The notes below the pieces were generated by a model. The model saw nothing but the letters and a program-made list of their open reading frames with translations. It did no database searches and was not told the DNA's origin. The translations under genes and the position numbers were made by a program. This document shows, piece by piece, positions 43,254-52,622 of a stretch of DNA of 64,000 bases (the stretch's first letter is position 1; each line of letters opens with the position of its first letter). This stretch comes from JBHGAV01 sp041946685 (lineage in GTDB: Bacteria; Acidobacteriota; Terriglobia; Bryobacterales; Bryobacteraceae), in the NCBI GenBank assembly GCA_041946685.1, contig JBHGAV010000008.1:32092-96091 (forward strand), in the 5' to 3' direction.

Positions 43254-44305
43254 TTCGAGCTCCATCGGCCGGGTACCGCTGTGTGGCACGCCGGGCACCG
43301 GCCCCCGGCGGCGATCCTGCAATCGAGAATCCTGTAGCCGCGCCGAGATACCAGCGTCGTCCCGCAACCCGGACAGGCCGTGTCTTCCAGATTCCCCGTC
43401 GCACCCGGCAGGTTGCCTGCATAAACGTACCGTAATCCCGCGCTCCTTCCGATGGCGGCGGCGCGCACCAGCGTGGCCGCCGGAGTGTTCGGCGGGGCCA
43501 GCATCTTGTAGTCCTTGTGGAAAGCCGTGACATGCCAGGGAATGTCCGGCGAGACGCTCGCGATAAACCCGGCGATCTGGCTCAGTTCCGCGTCGGAGTC
43601 GTTGAAACCGGGAACGACAAGCGTCACGATCTCCATCCAGAAGCCCATCCGGTGAATCAGCCGGATGCTGTCCAGGATGGGTTCGAGGCGGCCCCCGAGC
43701 ATCCGATAGTTCCTGTCCTCGAAACTCTTCAGATCGACCTTGAACAGGTCCAGGTGCGGGCGCAAGTACTCCAGCACCTCGGGGGTGGCGTTCCCGTTGG
43801 AGACAAAGCCGGTGAAGAGTCCCTTCCGGCGCGCCTCCTTGAAAACCGCCGCCGCCCATTCCGCCGTAATGAGCGGCTCGTTGTAAGTGCTGACCACGGC
43901 CGCGGCGCCCGATTCTAGTGCCAGCCGGACCAGGCTCTCGGGCGTGACATTGCGAAACGGCGCTACGGCTTCCGGGTCTCGAAGGGCCTGGCTGGTGACC
44001 CAGTTCTGGCAGTACGAACAGTGCAGATCACATCCGAGCATGCCGAAACTCAGCGCCGATGCGCCTGGCAGCACGTGGAAGAACGGCTTCTTTTCGATGG
44101 GATCGCTCTGGACGCCGGCTACGTAGCCCCACGGCACATAGAGCTTCCCGCCGCGGTTGAAGCGTACCTTGCAGACGCCGGGTTGTCCTTCGGGGATCGG
44201 GCAGCGATGGCCACAGGCGAAGCAGCGGATGCGCTTGCCCTCAAGCGACTCCCAGAGATCTCCCTCGCGGACGTGAGCGGCCAGCGCATCTGCGAGCATG
44301 GCCAT
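43250..44305 (-). CDS. amrS: AmmeMemoRadiSam system radical SAM enzyme AmrS
   Basis: This 351-residue protein has the radical SAM motif CDLHCSYC (CxxxCxxC), an N-terminal Cys-rich part (CFACGHRCPIPEGQPGVC) and a C-terminal zinc-ribbon-like tail with CPGC and CPAC. The GADLVVSTYNEP-like EPLITAEW region and FVSNGNATPEVL fit AmrS (pyruvate formate-lyase activase-like). The Memo and AMMECR1 partners usually linked to it are not next to it. It lies between the aminotransferase and the FHA activator in the gltB operon; its substrate is unknown. Confidence 0.9.
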   Translation of the reverse strand: MAMLADALAAHVREGDLWESLEGKRIRCFACGHRCPIPEGQPGVCKVRFNRGGKLYVPWGYVAGVQSDPIEKKPFFHVLPGASALSFGMLGCDLHCSYCQNWVTSQALRDPEAVAPFRNVTPESLVRLALESGAAAVVSTYNEPLITAEWAAAVFKEARRKGLFTGFVSNGNATPEVLEYLRPHLDLFKVDLKSFEDRNYRMLGGRLEPILDSIRLIHRMGFWMEIVTLVVPGFNDSDAELSQIAGFIASVSPDIPWHVTAFHKDYKMLAPPNTPAATLVRAAAIGRSAGLRYVYAGNLPGATGNLEDTACPGCGTTLVSRRGYRILDCRIAAGGRCPACHTAVPGRWSSK

Positions 44306-44341
44306 CGCTGCCTCACTCTCCGCTCCCGTAACGGTCGCGGC

Positions 44342-45562
44342 TCAGATCTTCTTAAGAAGCCTCGCCAGCGCCTTCAAGGCGCGATCCACTTCCTGCTCCG
44401 TGATGATGTACGGAGGCAGGAAGCGCAGCACCGTGTCATGAGTGCAGTTGAACAGCAGGCCCTCGGCCATGCCGTCCAGGACAATCTGCTTCCCGGGAAC
44501 ATCCAGTTCCATGCCGATCATGAGGCCGAACCCGCGCACTTCCTTGATGAACGAGAAGTGCCGCATCAGTTCGTGCAGCTCCATGCGGAAACAGCCGCCC
44601 ACGTGGTGTATGTGCGCGAGCTGCTCGCGGATGATGTCCAGGGCTTCCAGCGCCACCCGGCAGGCGAGTGGTCCGCCGCCGAACGTGGTCCCGTGCATGC
44701 CGGGGCCGATCGCCGCGGCGGCCTTCTCGTTGGCCATGATCGCGCCCAGCGGCAGCCCCGCTGCCAGCGGCTTGGCGGCGACCACCACGTCCGGCTCGAT
44801 CGCCGGCTCGGCGAGCTGGTAAGCGAAGTACTTGCCCGGACGCCCCACCCCGCACTGAATCTCATCGAGGATCAGGAGAGCGTTATGTTCGGTGGCCAAC
44901 TCTCTCGCCCGGCGCGCGAACTCCGCCGAGAGCGGATAGATGCCGCCTTCGCCCTGGATCCACTCCAGCACGATACCCGCGGTGCGAGGACCGGCGGCTT
45001 GTTCCAGGCCCGCGATGTCATCGCGCCCGACGAACTTCACCCCCGGGAGCAGCGGCCCGAAATCGGTCCGGTACTTAGGCTGCCCGGTGATGGAGAGCGC
45101 GCCGAGCGTGCGCCCGTGGAACGAGTTGTCGAGCGAGATGATCTCGTACTTGTCCGGACTGATCTTGGTCCCATGCGCGAGGGCCATTTTCAACGCACCC
45201 TCTATCGCCTCGGTCCCGGAACTGCAGAAAAAGCTGCGCTGGAGCCCGCTGATCTCGGCCAGCCTCTTTGCCAGCGGCCCTTGGTACTCGTGGTAGTACA
45301 GGTTGGAGCAGTGCATCAGCAGCGCCGCCTGGTTGCGGATGACGCGCAGAATACGCGGGTGTGCATGCCCGAGCGCGCTGACGCCGATTCCGGCGATCAG
45401 GTCCAGGTAGCGTTTTCCCTCGGTATCGTAGACGTAGCAACCCTTGCCGCGACGCACCACGATGGGATACCTGCTGTAGTTCTGAAGCAAGTACTGCCGT
45501 TCCAGTTCCATCACTTGACTGGCGACGGATTGATTCTCTTCGGTCGATGATTGCGGACTCAT
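44342..45562 (-). CDS. Class III aminotransferase (acetylornithine/4-aminobutyrate type)
   Basis: This 406-residue PLP enzyme has GTEAIEGALKMA, FHGRTLGALS, LDEIQCGVGRPGKYFA and the AAKPLAAGLPLGA region with the PLP lysine. It is closest to ArgD, GabT or ornithine aminotransferases, which move an amino group to or from 2-oxoglutarate. It is 39 bases downstream of gltD, so glutamate made by GltBD is probably its amino donor. I cannot choose the substrate by eye. Confidence 0.88.
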   Translation of the reverse strand: MSPQSSTEENQSVASQVMELERQYLLQNYSRYPIVVRRGKGCYVYDTEGKRYLDLIAGIGVSALGHAHPRILRVIRNQAALLMHCSNLYYHEYQGPLAKRLAEISGLQRSFFCSSGTEAIEGALKMALAHGTKISPDKYEIISLDNSFHGRTLGALSITGQPKYRTDFGPLLPGVKFVGRDDIAGLEQAAGPRTAGIVLEWIQGEGGIYPLSAEFARRARELATEHNALLILDEIQCGVGRPGKYFAYQLAEPAIEPDVVVAAKPLAAGLPLGAIMANEKAAAAIGPGMHGTTFGGGPLACRVALEALDIIREQLAHIHHVGGCFRMELHELMRHFSFIKEVRGFGLMIGMELDVPGKQIVLDGMAEGLLFNCTHDTVLRFLPPYIITEQEVDRALKALARLLKKI

Positions 45563-45601
45563 GATTCCTATGATACTTGGAGCGGCGGGAAGAGTGCGCT
45601 G

Positions 45602-47041
45602 CTACGGCAGCCTGCTCGCGGCCATCAGGTGCAGGTCGATGGCGCGGGCGGCCTTGCGGCCCTCCGCAATCGCCCAGACCACCAGCGACTGGCCGCGGCG
45701 CATGTCGCCGGCCGCAAACACTCCCGGCACCGAGGTCATGTGGTTCTCGTCGGTGGCGATGTTTCCGCGCGGGTCCAGCTCCAGGCCCAGTTGCTCGATC
45801 ATCCCGCCGCGCACCGGGCCGGTGAAGCCCATTGCCAGAAGCACCAGGTCCACGTCCATCGTGAACTCGGTGCCGGCCACCGGCTCGAACTTCGGAGGCG
45901 GGCCCACGCGCACTCCGTGAAGCTGTTTCACGTTGCCGTTTTCGTCCCCGGTGAAGCCCGTCGTGCCGACGGACCAGTCCCGGATGCCACCCTCCTCGTG
46001 GGAACTCTCGATTCGTAACTGGAGAGGCCACAGAGGCCACGGCGTCAGCTCGCTCCGTTGGTCCGGCGGCTTGGGCATGATCTCGAACTGGCACACCGAC
46101 CGCGCCTTCTGGCGATGGCAGGTCCCCAGGCAGTCGGCGCCGGTGTCGCCGCCGCCGATGATGACCACGCGCTTGCCGGTGGCCAAGATGGGTTCTTTGA
46201 GGCGCGTCGGGTCGGCTGCGATGTCGCGGTCCCCGGCCACACGCTTATTCTGCTGGGGCAGGAAATCCATGGCGAAGTGAATTCCCTTGAGGTTCCGCCC
46301 CGGCACATTCAGGTCGCGCGGCTGCTCGGAGCCGCCGGCCAGCAGGATCGCGTCGAATTCCTCGCGCAGGTCCTCGACGGGCACGTTGCCTCCGACGTGC
46401 GCTTTGGTTTCGAAGCGGATTCCTTCTTCCATCATCTGGCCGAGCCGTCGGTCGATGACGCGCTTCTCCAGCTTGAAATCCGGAATGCCATAGCGGAGCA
46501 ATCCCCCGGGGCGGTCCGCCTTCTCGAAAACGGTGACCCAGTGCCCGGCTCGGTTCAACTGCTGGGCGGCCGCAAGGCCCGCCGGCCCCGAGCCCACCAC
46601 GGCCACCCGCTTGCCGGTCCGCACGGCCGGCGTCTCCGGCCGTATCAGGCCCTCTTTGAAGGCGCGCTCGATGACGGTGTGTTCGATCAGCTTGATGGTG
46701 ACCGGCGGCTCGTTGATCCCCAACACGCAGGCCGCCTCGCAAGGCGCCGGGCAGACGCGGCCGGTGAATTCCGGGAAGTTGTTGGTCGAGTGCAGGACCC
46801 TGATCGCGTCCTTCCAGCGGTCGCGATAGGCCAGATCGTTGAAATCCGGGATCACGTTGTTGAGCGGGCAGCCGGTGTGACAGAACGGCACGCCGCAGTC
46901 CATGCACCGCGCGCCCTGCGTTCGAACCTTATCCTCGGGGAAGTCGACGTAGACCTCGAACCAGTCGTTGACGCGCACGCTGACCGGACGCCTTTGCGGC
47001 GCCTCGCGCGTGTATTCCTTGAAACCCGTTACCTTACCCAT
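45602..47041 (-). CDS. gltD: Glutamate synthase small subunit
   Basis: 479 residues from the ATG at 47041, which overlaps the gltB stop by 8 bases (ATGGGTAA). The N-terminal Fe-S region has CMDCGVPFCHTGCPLNN and CPAPCEAACVLG. FAD and NADPH Rossmann motifs (VVGSGPAGLAAAQQL; IIGGGDTGADC) and AMGFTGP follow. It passes electrons from NADPH to the large subunit in glutamate synthesis. A longer upstream frame lies inside gltB in another frame and is not used. Confidence 0.96.
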   Translation of the reverse strand: MGKVTGFKEYTREAPQRRPVSVRVNDWFEVYVDFPEDKVRTQGARCMDCGVPFCHTGCPLNNVIPDFNDLAYRDRWKDAIRVLHSTNNFPEFTGRVCPAPCEAACVLGINEPPVTIKLIEHTVIERAFKEGLIRPETPAVRTGKRVAVVGSGPAGLAAAQQLNRAGHWVTVFEKADRPGGLLRYGIPDFKLEKRVIDRRLGQMMEEGIRFETKAHVGGNVPVEDLREEFDAILLAGGSEQPRDLNVPGRNLKGIHFAMDFLPQQNKRVAGDRDIAADPTRLKEPILATGKRVVIIGGGDTGADCLGTCHRQKARSVCQFEIMPKPPDQRSELTPWPLWPLQLRIESSHEEGGIRDWSVGTTGFTGDENGNVKQLHGVRVGPPPKFEPVAGTEFTMDVDLVLLAMGFTGPVRGGMIEQLGLELDPRGNIATDENHMTSVPGVFAAGDMRRGQSLVVWAIAEGRKAARAIDLHLMAASRLP

Positions 47042-50000
47042 GCAGCACCTGCCCTGCCGCCGGTTGCGCGGCCGCCACGGACGCGGGCTGTGGTTGATCC
47101 GCAGCGGCACGCGCCCGCCGCGGGACGCCCAGCACCCTCTTCAGTTCGTGAGGAAAGACCTTCCAGAACTTCGGGAGCACTTCGTCCCAGCGCTCCAGAA
47201 CCCACCTGGCCCGCGGACTCTCCGTCGCCTGAAAATGCCGGAAGATCAGCCTTTGCAGGGTGTCCACATCTTCCGGATTGATCACAGGGTCCAGGTCGAC
47301 AGTAGCCTGGTTGCACAAGGCCGCGGCAAACTGGCCGGACTCGTCCAGCACGTAGGCGATGCCGCCCGTCATCCCCGCAGCGAAGTTGCGGCCGGTCCGG
47401 CCAAGCACGACGACCGTGCCCCTCGTCATGTATTCGCACCCGTGGTCTCCCACGCCCTCCACAACCGCTGAAGCACCGGAGTTCCTCACCGCGAATCTCT
47501 CGCCGGCCACGCCGTTGAAATAGGCCTCTCCGCTGGTGGCTCCGTAAAGCACCGTATTGCCGATGAGGATGTTCTCTTCCGGCCTGAACCTGGATGTCCG
47601 CTCGGGGTAGACGATCAGCTTGCCGCCGGACAGGCCCTTGCCGGTGTAGTCGTTGGCATCCCCTTCGAGCACAAGCGTGATGCCCCTGGCCAAAAACGCA
47701 CCGAAGCTCTGCCCCGCCGAGCCGGTGAAGTGAATCCGGATCGTATCCTCAGGAAGACCCTCCGAGCCGTAGCGCCGCGCCACCTCTCCGCTCAACATCG
47801 TCCCCACGGTCCGGTGAACGTTCCGGACCGGCAGACTGAAGTCGACCGGCTGGCGCGCGTCGAGCGCCTCCCGGCACATCTCGATGAGCTGGTAGTCCAG
47901 CGCGCTGTCCAGCCCGTGGTCCTGGCTCGTGGTGCAGTGGCGGGCGACCCTGGACGGAACCTCCGGGGTGTGGAGAATCGGCGAGAGGTCGAGGCCGGCG
48001 GCCTTCCAGTGATCCAGGGCGTCCTTCATGTTCAGCATGTCGGCGCGCCCCACCATCTCCTCCACGGTGCGGAAGCCCATCTTCGCCATCAGCTCGCGCA
48101 TTTCCTCCGCCACGAAGAAGAAGTAACGGATGACGTGCTCGGGCTGTCCGGTGAACTTGCGGCGGAGCTCCGGATCCTGCGTGGCCACCCCCACCGGGCA
48201 GGTGTTCAGGTGGCACTTGCGCATCATGATGCAGCCCATGCTGATGAGCGGCATGGTGGCGAAACCGAACTCCTCGGCTCCAAGCAGCGCCGCGATGGCA
48301 ACGTCGCGCCCCGTGCACAGCTTGCCGTCGGTCTGCAAACGGACCCGGCTGCGCAGGTCGTTCATGACCAGCACCTGCTGCGTCTCGGCCAGGCCGAGTT
48401 CCCACGGGATGCCGGCATGACGGATGGAGGTCAGGGGCGAGGCGCCGGTTCCACCGCTGTCACCGCTGATCAGGATCACGTCGGCGTGCGCCTTGGCCAC
48501 TCCCGCGGCTACGATGCCCACGCCCACTTCGGCCACCAGCTTGACCGAGATCCGGGCTTTCGGGTTGGCGTTCTTAAGGTCGTAGATGAGCTGCGCAAGG
48601 TCCTCGATCGAGTAGATGTCGTGGTGCGGAGGAGGAGAAATCAACTGCACGCCGGGGGTGGAGTGGCGGACCTTGGCGATGTCCTCGCTCACCTTGTGGC
48701 CGGGCAACTGCCCGCCTTCGCCGGGCTTGGCTCCCTGCGCAACCTTGATCTGAAGCTCGTCCGCGTTCACCAGGTAGTTGATCGTCACCCCGAACCGGGC
48801 CGAGGCGACCTGCTTGACCGAGCTCCGGCGGTCGTCCAGGAAGCGCTCCTCGTCCTCACCGCCTTCGCCGGTATTGGACCGCCCGCCGAGCCGGTTCATG
48901 GCGCGGGCCAGCGTTTCGTGCGCCTCCTTGCTGATGGAACCGAACGACATGGCGCCGGTGGCGAACCGCTTCACGATTTCGGATGCCGGCTCCACTTCCT
49001 CGAGCGGCAGCGGCTCGCGGGCCGCGCGGAATTCCATCAGGCCGCGAAGGGTACACAGTTGACGGTTCCGCGAATTGATCAGGTCGGAATACTCCTTGTA
49101 GGTGGCGCGGTTCTCCTGGCGCACGGCGTGTTGCAGCTTGCTGATCGTCTGCGGATTGAGCAGGTGGTATTCGCCCCGCACCCGGTACTGGTATTCGCCA
49201 CCCGCGTCAAGTTCCGCCTCCGATTCGCTCAACGCCTGGAACGCAAACTGGTGTCTCCGCCGCGATTCCTCGGCGATAACCTCCAGGCCTACGCCAGAAA
49301 TGCGCGAAGTGGTGCCGGTGAAGTACTTGTCCACCAATTGATTGTCCAGGCCGATGGCTTCGAACACCTGCGCCCCGCGGTAGCTTTGCAGGGTGGAAAT
49401 CCCCATCTTGGAGAAGACCTTCAGCAGCCCCTTGTTCAGGGCCTTCTTGTAGTTCTTCAGGGCAGTCTCCAGGTCGACCTCGAGCCTGCCGGTCCGGCAA
49501 AGGTCCTCCAGGGTCTCGACGGCCAGGTAGGGATTCACGGCGCTGGCTCCGTAGCCGACCAGCAGGCAGGCGTGCATGACCTCGCGAGGCTCGCCGGATT
49601 CCACGATCAGGGCCACCTGCGTGCGCGTCCCCTCCCGGATCAGGTGATGATGCACGGCCGACACCGCCAGCAGACTGGGGATGGCTGCGTACTCGGGATC
49701 GATGCCGCGGTCGGAGAGAATCAGCATCGTGTAGCCGTTCTTCACTGCCAGGGAAGCCCGGCGGCACAGGTTGTCGATGGCCCTCTCGAGCTCAGCCGCC
49801 CCTCCTTCCGCCCGGTAGAGCATGTTCAGCGTGGTCGCGAGGAAGTCCCCCCAGGAGAGTCGCCGCAGCCTCTCCAGGTCGTAGTTGGTGAGGATCGGGT
49901 GCGGCAGCTTGAGCGTGTGGCAGTGTTGCGGCGTCTCCTCCAGGATGTTGCGCTCCGTGCCGATGTAGCTGGTCAGAGACATGACCAGCTCCTCGCGGAT

Positions 50001-51614
50001 CGGGTCGATGGCCGGGTTGGTGACCTGAGCGAACAACTGCTTGAAGTAGTGGAAGAGAGGCTGCGGCCGTTCCGACAGGCACGCCAAGGGAATGTCGACA
50101 CCCATGGACCCGACCGGCTCCTCTCCGCGAGTGGCCATGGGGGCCAGGATGAACTTCAAGTCCTCCTCGGTGTAGCCGAAGGCCCGTTGCCGCTGAACAA
50201 CCGTATCCAGATCGGTCGAGTGCCAGCGGGGAGGATCGGGTAGACTGTCCAGCAGAACCTGCTGCTCCCTGATCCACTCCCCGTAAGGCTGACGCGACCA
50301 CAGGCGTTCCTTGATCTCCTCGTCGGGAACGATCCTTCCTTCTTCCAGGTCCGCCAGCAGCATCTTGCCCGGCTGGAGACGGCCCTTGGCCCGGATCGAT
50401 TCGGGAGGAATCGGCAGCACTCCGGTCTCGGACGCCATGATGAGATGATCGTCGTCGGTCACCAGCCAGCGAGCCGGACGGAGGCCGTTGCGATCCAGCG
50501 TGGCTCCGATCAGTCTCCCGTCGGTAAAGGCGATCGCCGCCGGTCCGTCCCAAGGTTCCATGAGCGAGGCGTGGTACTCGTAGAAGGCGCGCTTGGCGGC
50601 GGGCATGGTGGGGTCCTGGTCCCACGCTTCCGGAATCAGCATCGCCATCACGTGTGGCAGGCTGCGGCCGCCCAGGTGGAGCAGTTCGGCTGCGTTGTCG
50701 AGCATGGCCGAATCGCTGCCGCCGGGCGTCTCGATCGGGAACAGCTTATGGATGTCGTCGCCGAACAGATGGGATGCCAGAACCTTCTGCCGCGCGTACA
50801 TCCAGTTCACGTTGCCCCGCAGCGTGTTGATCTCTCCGTTGTGGCAGAGGAAGCGGAAAGGGTGAGCCAGTTGCCAGGTCGGGAACGTGTTTGTGGAGAA
50901 TCGCTGGTGGACCAGGCACAGCGCGCTGGTGGTCGCCGGGTCGGACAGGTCCTTGTAGAAGCGCGCGATCTGCGGCGCCAGCAGGAGTCCCTTGTAGACG
51001 ATCGTCCGCGAAGAAAGGGAGGGAACGTAGAAGAAGCCTTTCTCCTTCAGGTCAGAGTTGGCGATCTCGCTCTCGGCGCGCTTGCGCACTACGTAAAGCT
51101 TCCGCTCCAACTCGTCCTGGCTCATGCCCAGGGCCCGGCCGACGAAGATCTGCTGGATGTAGGGCTGCGAGGCGCGCGCAATGCGGCCGATGGCGTTGGC
51201 GTCGATGGGAGTGTCCCGCCAACCGAGCATGGTCAGCCCTTCCTCGCGGACGATGCGCTCCAATATCCCTTCGCAGTGCAGACGGTCGTGCCTCTCCACA
51301 GGCAGGAAGACCATGCCCACGCCGTACTCGCCCGCCGCCGGCAGCGCGATGCCCAGCCGCGAGCACTCCCTGACGAAGAACTCGTGGGGGACTTGGATCA
51401 GCACGCCCGCCCCGTCGCCGGTCAACGGGTCGCAACCGCAGGCACCGCGGTGCGTGAGGTTGACCAGGATCTCCACGCCCTTTACAATAATCTCGTGTGT
51501 TTTCAGGCCTTTGACGTTGGCGATGAAGCCTATGCCGCAGGCGTCCCTCTCCAAGCCGGGATCGTACAAACCCTGGGGTGGAGGTAGACCTATAGCCGTC
51601 GATGATCTTTCCAT
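47034..51614 (-). CDS. gltB: Glutamate synthase large subunit
   Basis: This 1526-residue protein is full length for the family. The amidotransferase nucleophile lies in DACGIGF near the N-terminus, so a short propeptide is removed. The FMN domain carries the 3Fe-4S motif CIMMRKCHLNTCPVG. The C-terminal gxgxg beta-helix repeats (GKLIVYPE, GNTVLYGAT) close it. It makes two glutamates from glutamine and 2-oxoglutarate with electrons from GltD. It is divergent from a LysR regulator and heads a five-gene minus-strand run. Confidence 0.97.
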   Translation of the reverse strand: MERSSTAIGLPPPQGLYDPGLERDACGIGFIANVKGLKTHEIIVKGVEILVNLTHRGACGCDPLTGDGAGVLIQVPHEFFVRECSRLGIALPAAGEYGVGMVFLPVERHDRLHCEGILERIVREEGLTMLGWRDTPIDANAIGRIARASQPYIQQIFVGRALGMSQDELERKLYVVRKRAESEIANSDLKEKGFFYVPSLSSRTIVYKGLLLAPQIARFYKDLSDPATTSALCLVHQRFSTNTFPTWQLAHPFRFLCHNGEINTLRGNVNWMYARQKVLASHLFGDDIHKLFPIETPGGSDSAMLDNAAELLHLGGRSLPHVMAMLIPEAWDQDPTMPAAKRAFYEYHASLMEPWDGPAAIAFTDGRLIGATLDRNGLRPARWLVTDDDHLIMASETGVLPIPPESIRAKGRLQPGKMLLADLEEGRIVPDEEIKERLWSRQPYGEWIREQQVLLDSLPDPPRWHSTDLDTVVQRQRAFGYTEEDLKFILAPMATRGEEPVGSMGVDIPLACLSERPQPLFHYFKQLFAQVTNPAIDPIREELVMSLTSYIGTERNILEETPQHCHTLKLPHPILTNYDLERLRRLSWGDFLATTLNMLYRAEGGAAELERAIDNLCRRASLAVKNGYTMLILSDRGIDPEYAAIPSLLAVSAVHHHLIREGTRTQVALIVESGEPREVMHACLLVGYGASAVNPYLAVETLEDLCRTGRLEVDLETALKNYKKALNKGLLKVFSKMGISTLQSYRGAQVFEAIGLDNQLVDKYFTGTTSRISGVGLEVIAEESRRRHQFAFQALSESEAELDAGGEYQYRVRGEYHLLNPQTISKLQHAVRQENRATYKEYSDLINSRNRQLCTLRGLMEFRAAREPLPLEEVEPASEIVKRFATGAMSFGSISKEAHETLARAMNRLGGRSNTGEGGEDEERFLDDRRSSVKQVASARFGVTINYLVNADELQIKVAQGAKPGEGGQLPGHKVSEDIAKVRHSTPGVQLISPPPHHDIYSIEDLAQLIYDLKNANPKARISVKLVAEVGVGIVAAGVAKAHADVILISGDSGGTGASPLTSIRHAGIPWELGLAETQQVLVMNDLRSRVRLQTDGKLCTGRDVAIAALLGAEEFGFATMPLISMGCIMMRKCHLNTCPVGVATQDPELRRKFTGQPEHVIRYFFFVAEEMRELMAKMGFRTVEEMVGRADMLNMKDALDHWKAAGLDLSPILHTPEVPSRVARHCTTSQDHGLDSALDYQLIEMCREALDARQPVDFSLPVRNVHRTVGTMLSGEVARRYGSEGLPEDTIRIHFTGSAGQSFGAFLARGITLVLEGDANDYTGKGLSGGKLIVYPERTSRFRPEENILIGNTVLYGATSGEAYFNGVAGERFAVRNSGASAVVEGVGDHGCEYMTRGTVVVLGRTGRNFAAGMTGGIAYVLDESGQFAAALCNQATVDLDPVINPEDVDTLQRLIFRHFQATESPRARWVLERWDEVLPKFWKVFPHELKRVLGVPRRARAAADQPQPASVAAAQPAAGQVLHG

Positions 51615-51693
51615 TTCGAGCCCTCGACCGGGAGGTTACTGACAGTATAGCAGATCCGTAGTATTAGTCAACCAGAAAATTAGCAATTGTAGA

Positions 51694-51714
51694 ATAAGCA
51701 TGTCTTATGATAAG
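51694..51714. promoter_or_regulatory. LysR-type operator between gltB and the regulator
   Basis: ATAAG-CATGT-CTTAT is a perfect inverted repeat with a T-N11-A core, and the last CTTAT pairs again with ATAAG across one base, giving three half-sites in 21 bases. It lies 9 bases upstream of the LysR start and about 80 bases from gltB, the position expected for autoregulation plus gltBD control by a GltC-like protein. Confidence 0.55.
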
Positions 51715-51722
51715 CTGGCCTT

Positions 51723-52622
51723 GTGACGCTCGACCAACTCAAACTCTTCCGGGATATCGCCCACTGGCGTAGCGTCAGCCGCGCCGCCAAGGCCCACGGC
51801 ATCAGCCAGTCGGCCGCCAGCCAGCACGTGCAGGAGGTCGAGCGGCTGCTGGAAACGCCTCTGCTCGACCGGAGCACGCGCCCTCTGGGGCTCACCGAAG
51901 CCGGGCACTTGTACTATGACTTCTGCCGTGATGTGCTCCGGCGCGAGCAGGAATTTCAGGCCGATCTGAACCAGCTCAAGGGACGCGTGGAGGGAGCGGT
52001 GAAGGTCGCCGCCATCTACTCGGTTGGAATCCTGGACATGGCCCGGCTCGAGCAGGAGCTCTCGCGGAGAATGCCGGAAGCCGAGCTCGCGGTGGAGTAT
52101 CTGCGCACGGAGAAAGTCTATCAGGCGGTGCTCACCGAACAGGCGGATCTGGGCATTGTCAGCTACCCCGCTCCCACCAAGGACATGGTCGCGATCCCAT
52201 GGCGCGAGGAGAAGATGATGGTGGCCTTGGCCCCGTCCCATCCTCTGGCCTCGCGGAAGATCCTCTCGGTCGCGGACCTCGCGGGGCAGGATTTCGTGGG
52301 CTTCGACGACGACCTGCGGGTCGGCAAGGAGGTTCTTCGCTACCTGCGCCGGAGCCGTGCTCAGGTCAACATCGTGATGCACTTCGACAACATCCAGACC
52401 ATGAAGGAGGCCGTGGCTCTCGGCTCCGCCATCAGCATCCTGCCGGTCCGCGTGCTGACCAGCGACATCGAGCAGGGGCGGCTCGTGGCCATCCCGATCC
52501 GGGGCTGCACTCTGGTCCGCCCCCTCGGCATCATCCATCTGCGTCGCAAGTCCTTCAACCGCGCCATGCAGACCTTTGTGGACCTGCTCCGGGAAGAAGC
52601 CAGGGCGGAGGCGGGGATCTGA
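51723..52622 (+). CDS. LysR-family regulator, GltC-like by position
   Basis: This 299-residue protein has an N-terminal winged helix (about 1-60, SVSRAAKAHGISQSAASQHVQEVE) and a C-terminal periplasmic-binding-like effector domain (about 88-295). It is divergent from gltB with an inverted repeat between them, the layout of Bacillus gltC-gltAB. It probably controls gltBD in response to nitrogen or 2-oxoglutarate; the effector is inferred only from position. The GTG start has no clear ribosome site. Confidence 0.88.
   Translation: MTLDQLKLFRDIAHWRSVSRAAKAHGISQSAASQHVQEVERLLETPLLDRSTRPLGLTEAGHLYYDFCRDVLRREQEFQADLNQLKGRVEGAVKVAAIYSVGILDMARLEQELSRRMPEAELAVEYLRTEKVYQAVLTEQADLGIVSYPAPTKDMVAIPWREEKMMVALAPSHPLASRKILSVADLAGQDFVGFDDDLRVGKEVLRYLRRSRAQVNIVMHFDNIQTMKEAVALGSAISILPVRVLTSDIEQGRLVAIPIRGCTLVRPLGIIHLRRKSFNRAMQTFVDLLREEARAEAGI

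Noticed and set aside
43254..43859. Upstream extension of the FHA activator
   Set aside because: It lies inside the AmrS gene in another frame; the ATGA overlap and ribosome site mark the start at 43253.
47730..50243. 837-codon open frame on the plus strand
   Set aside because: It lies fully antisense to gltB, which is a complete and well-recognised gene; long antisense frames are common in GC-rich DNA.
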